In this document: in pieces, positions 21,369-32,314 of the stretch
Numbering within the stretch: the stretch's first letter is position 1
Layout of the letters: each line of letters starts with the position of its first letter
Assembly (NCBI RefSeq): GCF_004011695.2
Contig: NC_082411.1
Location: 248,001-312,000, forward strand
DNA from: Ascochyta rabiei
Taxonomy: Eukaryota > Ascomycota > Dothideomycetes > Pleosporales > Didymellaceae
Direction: 5' to 3'
Length of the DNA: 64,000 bases
Notes under the pieces: generated by a model
Told to the model about the DNA's origin: nothing
The model's input: the letters and a program-made list of their open reading frames with translations, nothing else
Databases searched by the model: none
Translations under genes and position numbers: made by a program

Positions 21369-24139
21369 CTAGGCCTGGATGGCGCGTCCCAAAGCACCGC
21401 CTGTGAACTGCTGATTCCTGCCTCCCCTTGGTCCACCGCCGCCTCCACGGCCGCCACGTCCACCACGGCCGCCACCACGACCGCCGCGGCCGCCTTGTCG
21501 CTCGAATGCGTGGGCTGTGCCTTGTGTTCTTTGCTCGAGCGTCTTCTCGTTGGACTCGATGAGGCCAGACGCCTTGTCGCTGAGGCTGAGAGCCAGGGTC
21601 TGGAGACGGGACAGCTCGACGCCCTTGCGGAAGATGACGGCGCTGTTAACCTGGTCCAGAGCCGCACCAAGCTCCTCGTGCGAGATCATCTTGCTGACGA
21701 TAGCACTGATCTTACGCTCGCTCAATTCGAACATATCGGCCAGGGTAGAGATGGCCAGTGTGTCGTAGTAGGGCGCGTATGTGAAGAGGTAGGTTCTCAG
21801 ACCCTCTTCCTGGATCTGCGCGGAGAGCATATCCTTGATCTGCTCAGCGTTGGCCGTGAGTTCCCAGATCTTGATGGAGTTGATGAACTCTGCGGCCTTC
21901 TTCCACTCGCCGGCAGACAGGGCCTTGGAGGCCTGCATGACGTGGTCGCGGGTGTTCTCCGGGGGACCAGTGAAGATCTGGCGCTCATGGTATTCTAAGA
22001 GACGGCGGTAGGTCTTGCTGATGACGCGCTTCCTGAGGTCAGGCGACGAGCCGAGCTGTGCGAGGAGAGGAATCTCGAGCAACATGGAGCAGGTCAGGTA
22101 GACGCACTCAAGCAACTCGAGGTTGATGTGGAGGTGGAAGGGGAGCTGGCGCTGGCGCTCAAGACGTTCCTGCTCGGGTGAGATCTGCGAGTAGCGCTGC
22201 ATCTGCAGACCCTGTGCAAGAAGCTCCTTCTGCCTGTTGCTGCCGCAGATCTCCTGGAGTGAGGTCTGGGCCTCGTAGACCAGGCCAGCGCGGAAAGCGC
22301 AGAGACCAACCTGTACGAGCGAGCGGTTGAAAAGGATCTGGGTGTTGACGTCGAAGTTGCTGATCGTCTCCTGCAAGTGGGACATGAGCATCATGTCACG
22401 GGCCTTGTAGTACTGGTCGTGCAGAGCCAAGAAGTAGATCTGGCAAAGCATCGCCCTCGCGCGGATGATACCCTCACTGTGCTTGAAGAGGTATGTGCAG
22501 AGTGTTTGGACGAGCGAGGATGTGTCGTTGGAAAGAGAGCGGGGAGTGGTGTCGGAGTCGAGGGTGGATGGGATCGACTCCCACGTCTTGGTCTCCAGAA
22601 TTTGGACAACAGCCGAAGGCTGCTACTGTTAGCTGCGTGCTTCCAAAATTTATTTGTACGTGCATACCTTGAAGTAAACGTGCTCCAATCGGCGTATGAC
22701 TACACGGTTGGCGGATTCCTGAGGGACCTCGATACCCTCCCTCTTCTGCAGGCTGTCGACGTAGATCGATGCACGCACAAGCTGAGCATACAACGCACTC
22801 TCGTCTCTGAGACGCTCGACGTATTCGGCGGTATGGGGGTCGATGTGCTGAAGAGAGCGGGTAAGCTCATCGTCAAGCCTCTCGACGAAGGAGACAACGC
22901 TGCCGGGAATTTTGAAGATCTGACCGTCCTCGATGGTAGGCGTCTTTTCGTCGTCCTCCCACTCCTCGGCGTTTTCAACGACAACAATCTCGTTGCTGTT
23001 CTCAAGGATCTGCAGAAGCTTGCCGAACTCTTGGTCAGCCCTAGAAACGGTCAGCAGAGAAGACTTTTTGATTCAAGGATATCGGCGGAACTCACAGCTT
23101 CCACTGCTCCTGGTGCATGTGGCTGGCGGTACCTGATGTCAAGTCGAAGCGGGTAGAAATGAGCGTCAGCAGAACGCGGATTCGCTGGTAGTCGTTGACT
23201 GCAACGTCGAACAACTTCTCCATTGTGCGGATCTGCTCGAGCTTGTCTGTGTTCTTGCGTCCACGCTGCTCAACAATGGATCGCAGCTGCTTGAGGATGC
23301 CCTCTGCCGTGTACTGAACGGCCTTGCCGCCGGCGCCGACGGTAACGAAGCCGTCATCGCCGGCGTCAATGACAGTCTCGGTGCCGAGCTGCGCGATCCT
23401 GCTCTTGTCCTTCTTCTTCTTCTCCTTAGGCGCCTGCTCGACGACCTCGACCTCCTTCATGAACTCTTCCTTGTTCTCCCTGTACGAGTCGATGTCGCGC
23501 TGGTAGTCGCGGTTGTGCTTCTTGACCTTCTGGCGGATGGCGTTGAAACCACGCTGGTTGATGGCGTTCATCTTCTTGGGGGTGACCTTCTGCTTCTCGT
23601 GGGTCTCGAGAACAGTGGTCTCGAGGTCGGCGATGGTCTGGATGTACATCTTGGGGACCTTGCCATCGTTCTGCTTGATCAGGGTGGGGACCAGGCGGTT
23701 CAGCTTGTCAAAGTCTGTGTGCGCGCAACGTTAGCATTGTTCACGGTACCCCGCCACCGTGTAGTCGGCAAGCGGTGTTTGCTGCCGCTCCTGCGTTCTT
23801 CTCTGGGGGGCACGTACGGTCTGAGATGACGGCCCAGTCGTTGATCCGCTGCGCGTTCTCAATCTGCCTCACGACAGCCTCGAGCTCGTCGAAGCGCTTG
23901 TCCTTGGCGCTCTTCAACGGCTTGGTGTCATCTTCGTTGTCGCTCTCGCTGTCGCTGCTGACGTCCTTCAAGAAGCGGTTGGCACCCGTCTCGGAGCCAG
24001 ACGACGAGTCCGAGTCGCCAGAGTCGTCGTCGGAGTCGACTTCGGAGTCTTCCTGCTCGGATGCCTCATCGTTGGAGTAGAGCTCCTCCTCGCTGGACTC
24101 GTCCGAGGAGCTGTCGCTGGCGGCGAAAAAGCGCGACAT
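21369..24139 (-). CDS. nip1: Translation initiation factor eIF3 subunit c (Nip1)
   Basis: eIF3c is a core scaffold of eIF3 that binds eIF1 and eIF5 and helps recruit the 40S subunit. Exons 23818..24139, 23096..23714, 22668..23040 and 21369..22619 give 854 residues, normal for fungi. The acidic Ser/Asp/Glu N-terminus ([20 protein letters not shown]) is the eIF1/eIF5-binding type. Next come [14 protein letters not shown] and a Lys-rich helical part ([16 protein letters not shown]). The PCI domain lies in the last exon (for example [20 protein letters not shown] and [20 protein letters not shown]). A Gly-Arg-Gly tail follows, ending [13 protein letters not shown] start with no leader fits a cytosolic protein. 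Confidence 0.95.
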
Positions 24140-24999
24140 GGCTGCTGTACTCGAGAGTAGAGGTTGCCGGAGGTTTCGAGGGGTATAGGTGGCGGACGCC
24201 GTGGGGTGTGTGGTGAGGCAGCGCGCGTCCTCGACTCACCAGAACGCAGATGCCAAGACTACGGCCACAGTCAAAATTGTGTGGGCGGGGCAGCGCCAAC
24301 GACCCACTTATCTTCACTGCACTGCAACGCACGCCTGACCCTACTGGCCATGGCTCACTACTGCACCACGACCACGACCACGGAACCGCGTCGCTTTGGA
24401 ATCCAGTGTTCCCGGGGCACGTACTGCATGCACTCAACATCGCAGTGTGATAATTTATACGAATGCAGTAAAAGTACATGTGTGCCGCCAGCACGCCGTC
24501 CGCCGTCTCCTCGCTGCGTGCAACTGTGAAAGACAACAAGAAAGGGAGGGGTCCACGACGTCTCGCCCAGGCACCGACTCGAGATACAAGACTCATACTG
24601 CCGCGTGTCATCCAACAGCCTGTCAGCTTACCACCCTCCGGCGTGGCCACCCTAGGCTGCTGAGTCAATCTGGCCGGCCTAGTCATATTTGCTGTCTACT
24701 CTGTGCTAACAAGGTCGTGTCTGTTGTACGCAAACATAGTGAACTGTCTCTACACCGCCATGGCGTTGAAATAGAAAAGGCACTGTAAACGTTGTGACGC
24801 TAGCAGTCGTGGAAGTCTGCCATGCTAGGCTTCCGACCACGACCTCGCCGCCTTATCGATATGGTGAATGTTTGTCAAGTTGTGTCGACCTTTGAGGCCA
24901 TGTGCTGATCAAGGCTGCACAATCCAAGCATCTGCATCGCTGCTGACAGCCAATTTGGTATCACAATAGTTGAGATGATGCTCCCTAAAGCTTTTCCCG
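24140..24999. other. Intergenic: eIF3c promoter and yak1 3' flank
   Basis: About 860 bases between two minus-strand genes; no supported feature. Confidence 0.5.
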
Positions 25000-27978
25000 T
25001 CATTGCCAATGGGGTTGTTGCATGAATCCCTCTTCGAGAGTTCGATCTTCCAGATTACGGACAAAGTTCTGGTTCCGCTGGGAGTTGCCTGTACGAGAAC
25101 CCCTCCGTCTTGCGCTGCTTGCACTTTCTGGAGCACCTTCCGGAGGCGGAGGGTAGTATGCAGGCGACGGCTGTAACCGGACTGGTGCATTTGGATCCAG
25201 ATGACTCATGACCCTTTGCAGAGCTGGCGGAATACCAGACGGGGTGGCTTGTTGTTGATCCATGGTGGAAGCCCGTTGCCGCCCAGCACGCGTCGTTGCT
25301 TGGGCGTACAGGTTCTGGGGTTGAGCATACTGCCGAGGCTGCTGCGGCTGCATTGCTGGTACCTGCTGACCGTACGGCGCTGCTTGCGCGGGATAAGGTG
25401 GAGGAGCACCTTGTTGGTTTGGCGCATACATGTTGTTGTACGGGTTCGGTTGAACATGCGGAGGCTGCGCGGCGTACTGACCCATCTGCATGTTTGCGTA
25501 TGCAGCATTCTGAGCTGCTTGTGCTTGCTGCGCGGCAAGAGCTTGCTGTTGCTGCTGAGCACGCTGCTTCGCCATGCCCTCGAAGCGCTGCTGCTCTTGC
25601 ACACCAGGGGCTGGTGAGCGGCTCGAACTGGACTTTAAGGTCATCGGAGGCACGAACGGACCGGTGAACTTCGCTTGGGTGATGAAAGGGTGCAGCTTCG
25701 CCTGAGCAGGTGTCCATCGTTCGAGAGGATTGAGATTGAGAAGGCCTTGGGCAAAGTCGATGAAAGCGGCCCGGTTAGCCATTTCTATGTAGCATCAGTA
25801 ATCGCACGAGTGAACCCTGACCCGTCACGTACCTCGCTCGATCTCATTCGGTTTCATGTTCTTCCTCGGCATGGGGTAGTTCCTGATGATGTCCGGCAAC
25901 GTCGTCGCCGAGAAGTATTTTTTACTGGGCTGCTCCTTTGTGCCGTGCTCCCGCGAGTACTGCTCCATGGGCTTAAGCCGGTAGTTCTTACGTCCGTACT
26001 CATCTTGGGTCTTTTCGAAGAATTCACCAGATTGCTTGCCCATTTCCAGCATCCACTGTGGTGCAAGGCCAAGCATCTCCGTGATTCTGGAGACTTGGTT
26101 GTACTCAGAAGACCCTGGAAATAGAGGCAGACCAAGGAACAGCTCCACAACAATACAGCCCAGCGACCACATGTCAATCGCCGCAGAGTATGGTAGACCT
26201 AGCAGCACTTCGGGTGATCGGTAGAATCGTGACTGGATGTATGTGTAGACAGTCTGTCGCTCGTCGCATGCGGAACCAAAATCGATGATTTTGATGATGG
26301 GACTCTCGAGGCTATCTCCAGTTAGCCCTGCAAGACCCTCTCGTGGATACCAACGTACTTTTTCAAGAGAATGTTCTCTGGCTTCAGATCGCAATGTATG
26401 AGTTTGGCCTTTCCCAGCAGAGCAAGACCATTGATCAACTGCTGTGCAAAGACACGCACCAGAGTCGTTGACAGTCCGCGAAATTGGTTCTGTTTGATCA
26501 GCTCGTAGAGATTGACGCTCAGCAGTTCGAATACCAGGCACAGATGCTGCCTGTGGATGAAGGTGTCTTTCAGTCTCAGGAGGTGGTGGTCGTCGTTCTT
26601 GTCCATTTGCTTGTTCAGCTGGGGAAACGGTTAGCATGGCGCACATTGTAGCGTATCATGTGGACATACCAGGTCGAGTACGGACACCTCCATCATACTC
26701 TGGTTGAAGTATGCGGTCCTGTTCTTGATGACCTTTACTGCGACCACTTCCTGCGTCTTCAGGTTTTGACATTTGACGACCTGACCAAACGTTCCCTGGC
26801 CCAGCACGTCGAGAATGAGGTATCTGTTCTTGTGTCCGGACTCCTCGGAGCCCAATATGTCGTTGACGTAGAGGATGTAGTCACTGTCCTCGTTGTCGTA
26901 CCCATCGTTTTTGACTCCCTTGCTGGGCTTGGTGAGGACTCGACGCGGGTTGCGGGTGGCCTGGTAGTTGAAGCCGGTGTTGCAAAGTTTATAGGTGGTG
27001 GGCAGGTGGCATGTAAGCGCTTGTAGAGGCTGTCCAGGCATGTTGTTAGTACACGACTCGCTAAAACCAGGTCCCAACTCACGCTGATGAAGCCGCCCTC
27101 TGGATTCGCACGACGAAACGGAGGCTGGGCGTTGATCTTGGGTTTCAGGTCGGCGGTGCTTGCGCATTTCTCGAACTGAGGCACGGGCCCGTGCCCTGCT
27201 GAGGGCAGCTGCGGGGGGTTGGGGTTGGGGTTCGCAGAGGTGCGTGGGGAGCGCTGGTCCCTGTTGTAGACGGCGTTCAACTGCGCGGTCGCAGATTGCG
27301 GATAAAAGCTCTCGGGGCTCATGTTGGACTGGATGGGTGGCAGCTGGGGTGCGTTCGGGCGTGATGCTACACAGAGGATGATTAGCGTGCTGGCGCTTAC
27401 GGCAGAGCAGGGCTCGGCGGTACGAGGCACAACGTACAGGGCGGAGAGTAGTAGCTGTTCGGCGGCGACATGTAAGGGTTGTTGCGCGTGGGGCTCCCTC
27501 TGTTGCTGGTGCTCTGGACGTGCGGGGTGAAGCTCGTGTAGTTCTGACCGCCGTGCTGCGAGGTGCTTGGGTAGGGCGAGGTGGGCGACATGTTCATGGG
27601 CGAGTACCTGCGAGCGGCGGCGCTCTCCTCCTGCTGCAGGAACTGCTGCGAATGGCGGTGCTGGTGGCCTGGGCGCTGCGTGTTGTACTTGGGCTTGTAG
27701 GGGTCGGCGTCCTCCATCGGGACGTCGCCGTCGCCGTCGCCGTCGTTTGCGTTTGCGCTGAAGTCAGGCCCGCGGCTGCTTGGCTGGCTGGGTGACTGCA
27801 GCGCTATGGTGCTGGAGCGCGAGGGCGCGGCGGGCGATGCGTACGGGTTCTGCTTGGGTTGCGCAGGCGCGGCGGCGTCTCGCTGAGTGTGTTGTGAGGG
27901 GGTCGTCCCAAGTGGAGCATACCGCGCCTGGCGGCTGGCATCCGGCGCTTCGGAGTAGGCAGCCCACTGCTGATCCAT
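25000..27978 (-). CDS. yak1: Yak1, DYRK-family protein kinase
   Basis: Yak1 is a growth-antagonising kinase acting opposite PKA and TOR in stress and stationary phase. Six exons: 27438..27978, 27083..27366, 26670..27029, 26359..26618, 25833..26311 and 25000..25784 (902 residues; introns 47-71 bases). The first 275 residues are disordered and Pro/Ser/Gln-rich. A conserved pre-kinase box follows ([33 protein letters not shown]), which is diagnostic for Yak1. The kinase domain shows the P-loop [10 protein letters not shown], the Lys in [19 protein letters not shown] in place of HRD, DFGSA, and the autophosphorylated [14 protein letters not shown] loop. The C-terminus has Gln-rich runs. The start Met is the first in frame before [12 protein letters not shown]. 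Confidence 0.95.
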
Positions 27979-28190
27979 GGCGCAGGGCGGCGAGTGCGTG
28001 TCGAGACGGTATAGGTGGTGCGAGCAGGGTCGCAAGAGGCAGCCGCTTCAGCTGTGACGCAGTCAATTCGCCCGGTGCATGCCGAATTGCAGTGCTGTGT
28101 ATGTCGCGGTACCGTGCAGCTGGCTGTGAGGGGCACGGCGCTGCAGCGCGGGCCACAAGAGGATGACAGCACTGGTACGCGAGCACAGGT

Positions 28191-28280
28191 GCACGCACGC
28201 ACGCACGCAGACGGGCGGGCAGGCGGGCAGGCGGGCAGGCAGGCGGGCAGGGCGGGCGGGCGAGCGAGCAGGCGGGCAGG
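28191..28280 (+). repeat. Low-complexity GCAC and GGGCAGGC tract
   Basis: A run of GCAC units at 28191-28210 followed by GGGC/AGGC units to about 28280. It lies about 210-300 bases upstream of the yak1 start codon, so in its leader or promoter. Confidence 0.85.
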
Positions 28281-28667
28281 GTGCGCGGTGGGATTCGACA
28301 CGGGCCTGGCTTGCTGGCGATGGGCGCACGTTCAGCGGGGGCTGTTGACGTGCGTGCGAGCCACGAGGATTGCTGGGCGCAGCGGCAGATTCACGCGGTG
28401 GCAGCAGCAGCAAGCGGCCGGCCAGGACAGAGGCTGCAGCAGACGGCGACGAGGTAGGTGGGAGGCAGGACAGGAGCAAAAGGAACGTTGCAAAGGATAG
28501 GCTCTTGGGTCGGCGTGGAGGTTGGGTTCGTCAACTTTGGCACTGGGCTGCGCTTCCTTGGGCTTGTGATTGGGCTAGTGACATGGACGCAGCTCTCTCC
28601 ACAACGACGCAACCCTGCTCCCGTTTCATGCTGACGGCAATCATATCATGCTCTACCTATTCTGCCG

Positions 28668-28766
28668 GACTCGGACGACTCGGACGACTCAGACGACTCA
28701 GACGACTCAGACGACTCTGAAGACTCGGACGACTCTGAAGACTCGGACGACTCTGAAGACTCAGCT
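28668..28766 (+). repeat. 9-base minisatellite, about 11 units
   Basis: About eleven consecutive 9-base units of the types GACTCGGAC, GACTCAGAC and GACTCTGAA; the last is imperfect. In one frame they would read Asp-Ser-Asp/Glu repeats, but no gene model supports translation. Confidence 0.85.
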
Positions 28767-29221
28767 TGGACTTTGACTGTCTGCAGTACCTATGCCATCG
28801 GTCATGTGTGCTTCACACGGCTGTCTTTGCCGCCCGAGCGAGGCTTGTCTGGGGCTGCTTGCGTGTCCAGGGAGCCGTTCTTCCATGGCCCATCTAAGCG
28901 CAGACGGCGACGCAGCTGCGAAATGAAGGTCCTTGCTGCACCACCCTAAAATCCACAATCGTAAAGGAACCCACTGCCCAATAGCGCTTACGGCTGGCCA
29001 AGTTGCGAGAGATACGTAGACAATGACGTGCAAGTGCAGCGCGTGGGGAGGAGCGTAACGTCCAACTAAGCAAGATGATTGACAAAACAAAATGTGTCTA
29101 GAATTCCAGAACATGTTGTCGCAAGCTGCGACTACGCAGAACCATGCTTGATTCGACGAGGTCTTGTTGCGCCGTGGACGCCTTGAACGCAGAGTAACAC
29201 CCAAATGCGTGTTGCCATGGC

Positions 29222-30918
29222 TCAAAGCTTAGGAGCCTGAAAGCCACCAAGCACGTCGTTCTTGTCCCACTTAGCCGGCTTCTCGAAAATGGCCCTGACC
29301 ATCTCCCCACCACGGCAAGCAAGAACAGAAAGCAGAGTATCGCTCAACTACACCAGCATTAGTAACCGAGCCACTGACAACATCAAGCGGTAAACCTACA
29401 CCATGCGTCGTCTCACAGCAGCCCTGCAACCACACACCGGCATCCTCGCTGACTGCCTTGTTCTCAAAGTTGACCCTGTAGTCTCTCTGCACTGTCCACT
29501 TCGCGTCCTTCAGGTCACCACCAGGCATCAAATGCCTAGCATCCTTGAGCAGCGTCTCGTGCAGGTTCCTCAAGTACCCGGTAGCGACAAACACCGCGTC
29601 GACATCCAGAATCTGCTTCTCCTCGCCTGCGCCAGGAACCTCGCTGAAGTACAGCGGGCTCTGGTCGCGGACGTGCAGGCGGATGCCATCCTTGACTACC
29701 GGGCTGTCTTCCACTGCCGTCACCCGGCGGTACGGCAGGATGTTGTGTGGCCATTGCTGCTCAGCTTCCCGCGAATTGCCGTACTTTATGCGTTGCAGGT
29801 AGAGAGTCTCGTAGATGTGTTCGAGGAGGTTGATGCGTACAACACCGTAATTGGTGCCCTTGTCTTCGGTGAGGGTCTGCGCGCGGAGGATGGGGTCGCG
29901 GTTGTAGGTTACGTCGGTACGTGAGGGGTTGAAGATTTCGTTGACACTATTGGAATTAGTAAATACCATGTCTGTGAGATGTCCTGGGCTCAAGGGCTTA
30001 CAAGGGTGAGTCGTCGCTAGGTCGCAGCGCTCCGCCCTTGATGAGAAGGCGCGTCTGTGAGTTAGGGTAGTTTGCGTGCAGGAAGTCGAAGATCTCAGCT
30101 GCGCTCTGACCGTTACCAACGACTGCGACCTTGTATGGTGCTTGGTGATCCTTGAGGATCTGCTTGGAAATGTACGAGAACTTCGAAGAATGAACGACCT
30201 TGGGGTGGTCCTGCGGGAATGGTGCAGTGATATTGGGTCTTCCACCTGCGGCAACAACTACGTGCTTTGTTCTCCGGGTCTCGATTCTACCAGTCAACAA
30301 GTTGCGAGAAATGACCTCGAAGGTGTTGATCTCGCCATTGGCGGACTTCTGGGGGTTGACCTTGACGACCTCCTGGGAGTACGAAACGACCTCGTCGAAC
30401 CAACTTGCGCACCATCTCATATAGTCTTCGTACTCGACTCGTGCGGGCAGAAATGTATTCAGGTTGGCGAACTCGACCAGGCGGTCCTTCTGGTGCAGGT
30501 AGTTGATGAATGTGAACTCGCTGCGTGGATTCCTCATGGTTGCCATGTCCTTCATGAAAGTGATTTGCATCTTTGCGCCGGGCAAAAGCATGCCTGCATG
30601 CCATGCGAACTGGGACTGCTTCTCCAGGAAAGCAACCTTGGGTGGCCGGCTTTGCAGCCCGGGGACATCCGACAGCGAGGGATCTGTTCCTTCCAGCGCA
30701 TCGTGAATAGCGACACCAATAGCCAAAGACGCAGGCCCAAACCCAACGCAGATCAGATCATGTAGTTCGTCTTCTGGAGTATATCGCAGGTTCGATCGGT
30801 TTTCAAACGCGGGGAAGTCGCTCTCTTCTAAACCGTTTGTGAAGCCACCAAAAGCTCTCTGGGCAGTCGGTGTAGGTTTGCCAGAGGAGCTGGAGGACAT
30901 CTCGGCGTGAGAGCTCAT
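29222..30918 (-). CDS. sidA: L-ornithine N5-monooxygenase, first step of hydroxamate siderophore synthesis
   Basis: SidA hydroxylates the side-chain nitrogen of ornithine using FAD, NADPH and O2, giving the iron-chelating hydroxamate precursor. Exons 30002..30918, 29400..29946 and 29222..29347 give 529 residues (introns 55 and 52 bases with TACTAAT branch sites). The FAD site is [14 protein letters not shown] near residue 57. The NADPH site is [12 protein letters not shown] near 265. The C-terminal [14 protein letters not shown] near 425 is typical of N-hydroxylating monooxygenases. The substrate-region motifs [20 protein letters not shown] and [19 protein letters not shown] are as in SidA. 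The intron joins restore [11 protein letters not shown] and [13 protein letters not shown]. It shares strand with the ABC gene and lies 7 kb from the NRPS. It is probably iron-repressed (GATA sites upstream). Confidence 0.96.
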
Positions 30919-31165
30919 GATCGCTGATATGGGTAGCTGCGGGGTTCGAACAAGTCAAACAACTCTGGTGTAAGTCAGTATTGCCTCTTCAGCGCTGCAA
31001 GAGCCGCTCAATGGACGGGAAACACAATTCACGAAAAAAAAAACAGAATGAGAGCCTGCTCTCTTTCTTGCAACTATTAAATGTCCACATCTCAAAACGC
31101 AGGAGTAGTAATACATCGACGAGAACTGGCTGCTCGTAGAGCGCCCGCCGGTGTGCTTTGAACAG

Positions 31166-31176
31166 CCAATGACGTC
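31166..31176 (+). promoter_or_regulatory. CCAAT box directly abutting a GACGTC element in the sidA promoter
   Basis: CCAAT followed immediately by GACGTC, about 250 bases upstream of the sidA start. CCAAT is the CBC site, and HapX/CBC governs iron-starvation genes in this group. A bZIP-type half-site next to it is suggestive only. Confidence 0.3.
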
Positions 31177-31569
31177 TACATTAAATTTGGAAAGGCGCAA
31201 CGGGAGGAACATGCCAAACACTCACCCACAACGAAGACGACTGGTAAAGGAAGCAAGCAGCAATCCTTGGTACAACTGACAGACAGAAAGCTTGTGGAAC
31301 GTACCGTCACCAAACTATTAAGAAAAAGTCGACGGCATCCACTATTTCTGTTCTTGCACCAAGAAGACACCAAGCTCCGCTTCTGCGTCTGAGGAACCCA
31401 TGTCAATAAAGGACCCTGCAACGCCCGTGAGAGGATCGTTCGATGCCCGCTGGTAGCTAGACTTTTGTGGCCCGTCCAAGATGGCGTACGCAATCCACCT
31501 GTCTGAATCGAGGGGCAGCGTCATGGCTCCGAATAGAGATCATCCATCTAATCAGATTCTTCATCCCGG

Positions 31570-31578
31570 ATCTGATAA
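31570..31578 (+). promoter_or_regulatory. Iron-GATA (SreA-type) site upstream of sidA
   Basis: Exact ATCTGATAA, matching ATCWGATAA, the reported fungal SreA/Sre1/Urbs1 target. It lies about 650 bases upstream of the sidA start. Confidence 0.6.
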
Positions 31579-31749
31579 GAGCGCCGGAGCAAGGACCATG
31601 AGGAAATGGCTTGGCACTGATGGGGTCGGTCATGATGCAGGCAAAAAAATTGAGGGTCTCCGCAGCGCTTGCCCTGAATTGCCTGGACTGTGGTGCTGGG
31701 CGCTGCGTCACTCGTGGGATGACGGGTGGATAGCAGCTTGGCGGGGAAG

Positions 31750-31758
31750 TTATCTGAT
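31750..31758 (-). promoter_or_regulatory. Second iron-GATA site upstream of sidA
   Basis: ATCAGATAA on the minus strand (plus strand TTATCTGAT), 830 bases upstream of the sidA start and 172 bases from the first site. Near matches (AATCAGATT near 31550, AATCTGATG near 31774) lie around it. Confidence 0.6.
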
Positions 31759-32314
31759 TTGATTTGCTTCATCTAATCTGATGAAATCTCTGCAGCCCGG
31801 ACATCGGAGTGGGCTCGGGCTTGTTGATGTACTAACACTACACAGCTGCGCATGATGCAAGGTTCGTCGGTTGAGAGTACTAGCTCGGTAATTACGCCGT
31901 GGCTGCAGATCCCTAACACACATACTTCATCCTAGCGCCAATGATGCAGACCATGACGAGAGAGGCGTTAGTGTATGTCGCTTTACCTCGTCGTTTTCAT
32001 GAGGCGCATCAAAGCGTAACTTTGAGGTTTGACATCTTCATCGGGTGAACGCGGGTTGTCCAGTCGCCCAGAGGTCCGTAGTAGCGACGAGTGGTCATAA
32101 ATTTTAGAACTGATCTCTGCGTTTTGTCGGAGCTTGTGTACAGTATTAGAACAGGCATGGTGTACAGCATGTCAGATTGCTGGCCCAAAAACTCCATCCG
32201 GAAGGAGCAAAAGACCGCCGATGTGTAGGGGCCGAAAGAAACGCCGAAGTAGACCATAGTACAACAATGCTCTGAACAGTAAGAAAATGCGAATGTCTGA
32301 CCCTGAGAACGTGT

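Larger units (their letters stand above)
27979..29221. other. Intergenic: yak1 promoter and sidA 3' flank, with simple repeats
   Basis: About 1.24 kb. It contains a G/C-rich simple repeat at 28191-28280 and a 9-base minisatellite at 28668-28766. Open frames across the repeats are composition artefacts. Confidence 0.6.
30919..32314. other. sidA promoter region / ABC transporter 3' flank
   Basis: About 1.4 kb holding two exact iron-GATA consensus sites (31570 and 31750) and a CCAAT box fused to GACGTC (31166-31176). No coding feature is supported. Confidence 0.6.

Noticed and set aside
27804..28500. Several open frames rich in Ala, Arg and Pro around the yak1 start and G/C repeat
   Set aside because: Composition artefacts of the simple repeat and of the yak1 first exon; no domain or splice support.
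28668..28950. Acidic Asp-Ser repeat frame over the 9-base minisatellite
   Set aside because: No start codon or exon joins it to a plausible protein; treated as a noncoding minisatellite.
30935..30960. GGGGTTCGAACAAG as a tRNA T-arm
   Set aside because: The flanking bases do not pair, and no other tRNA arm is present nearby.
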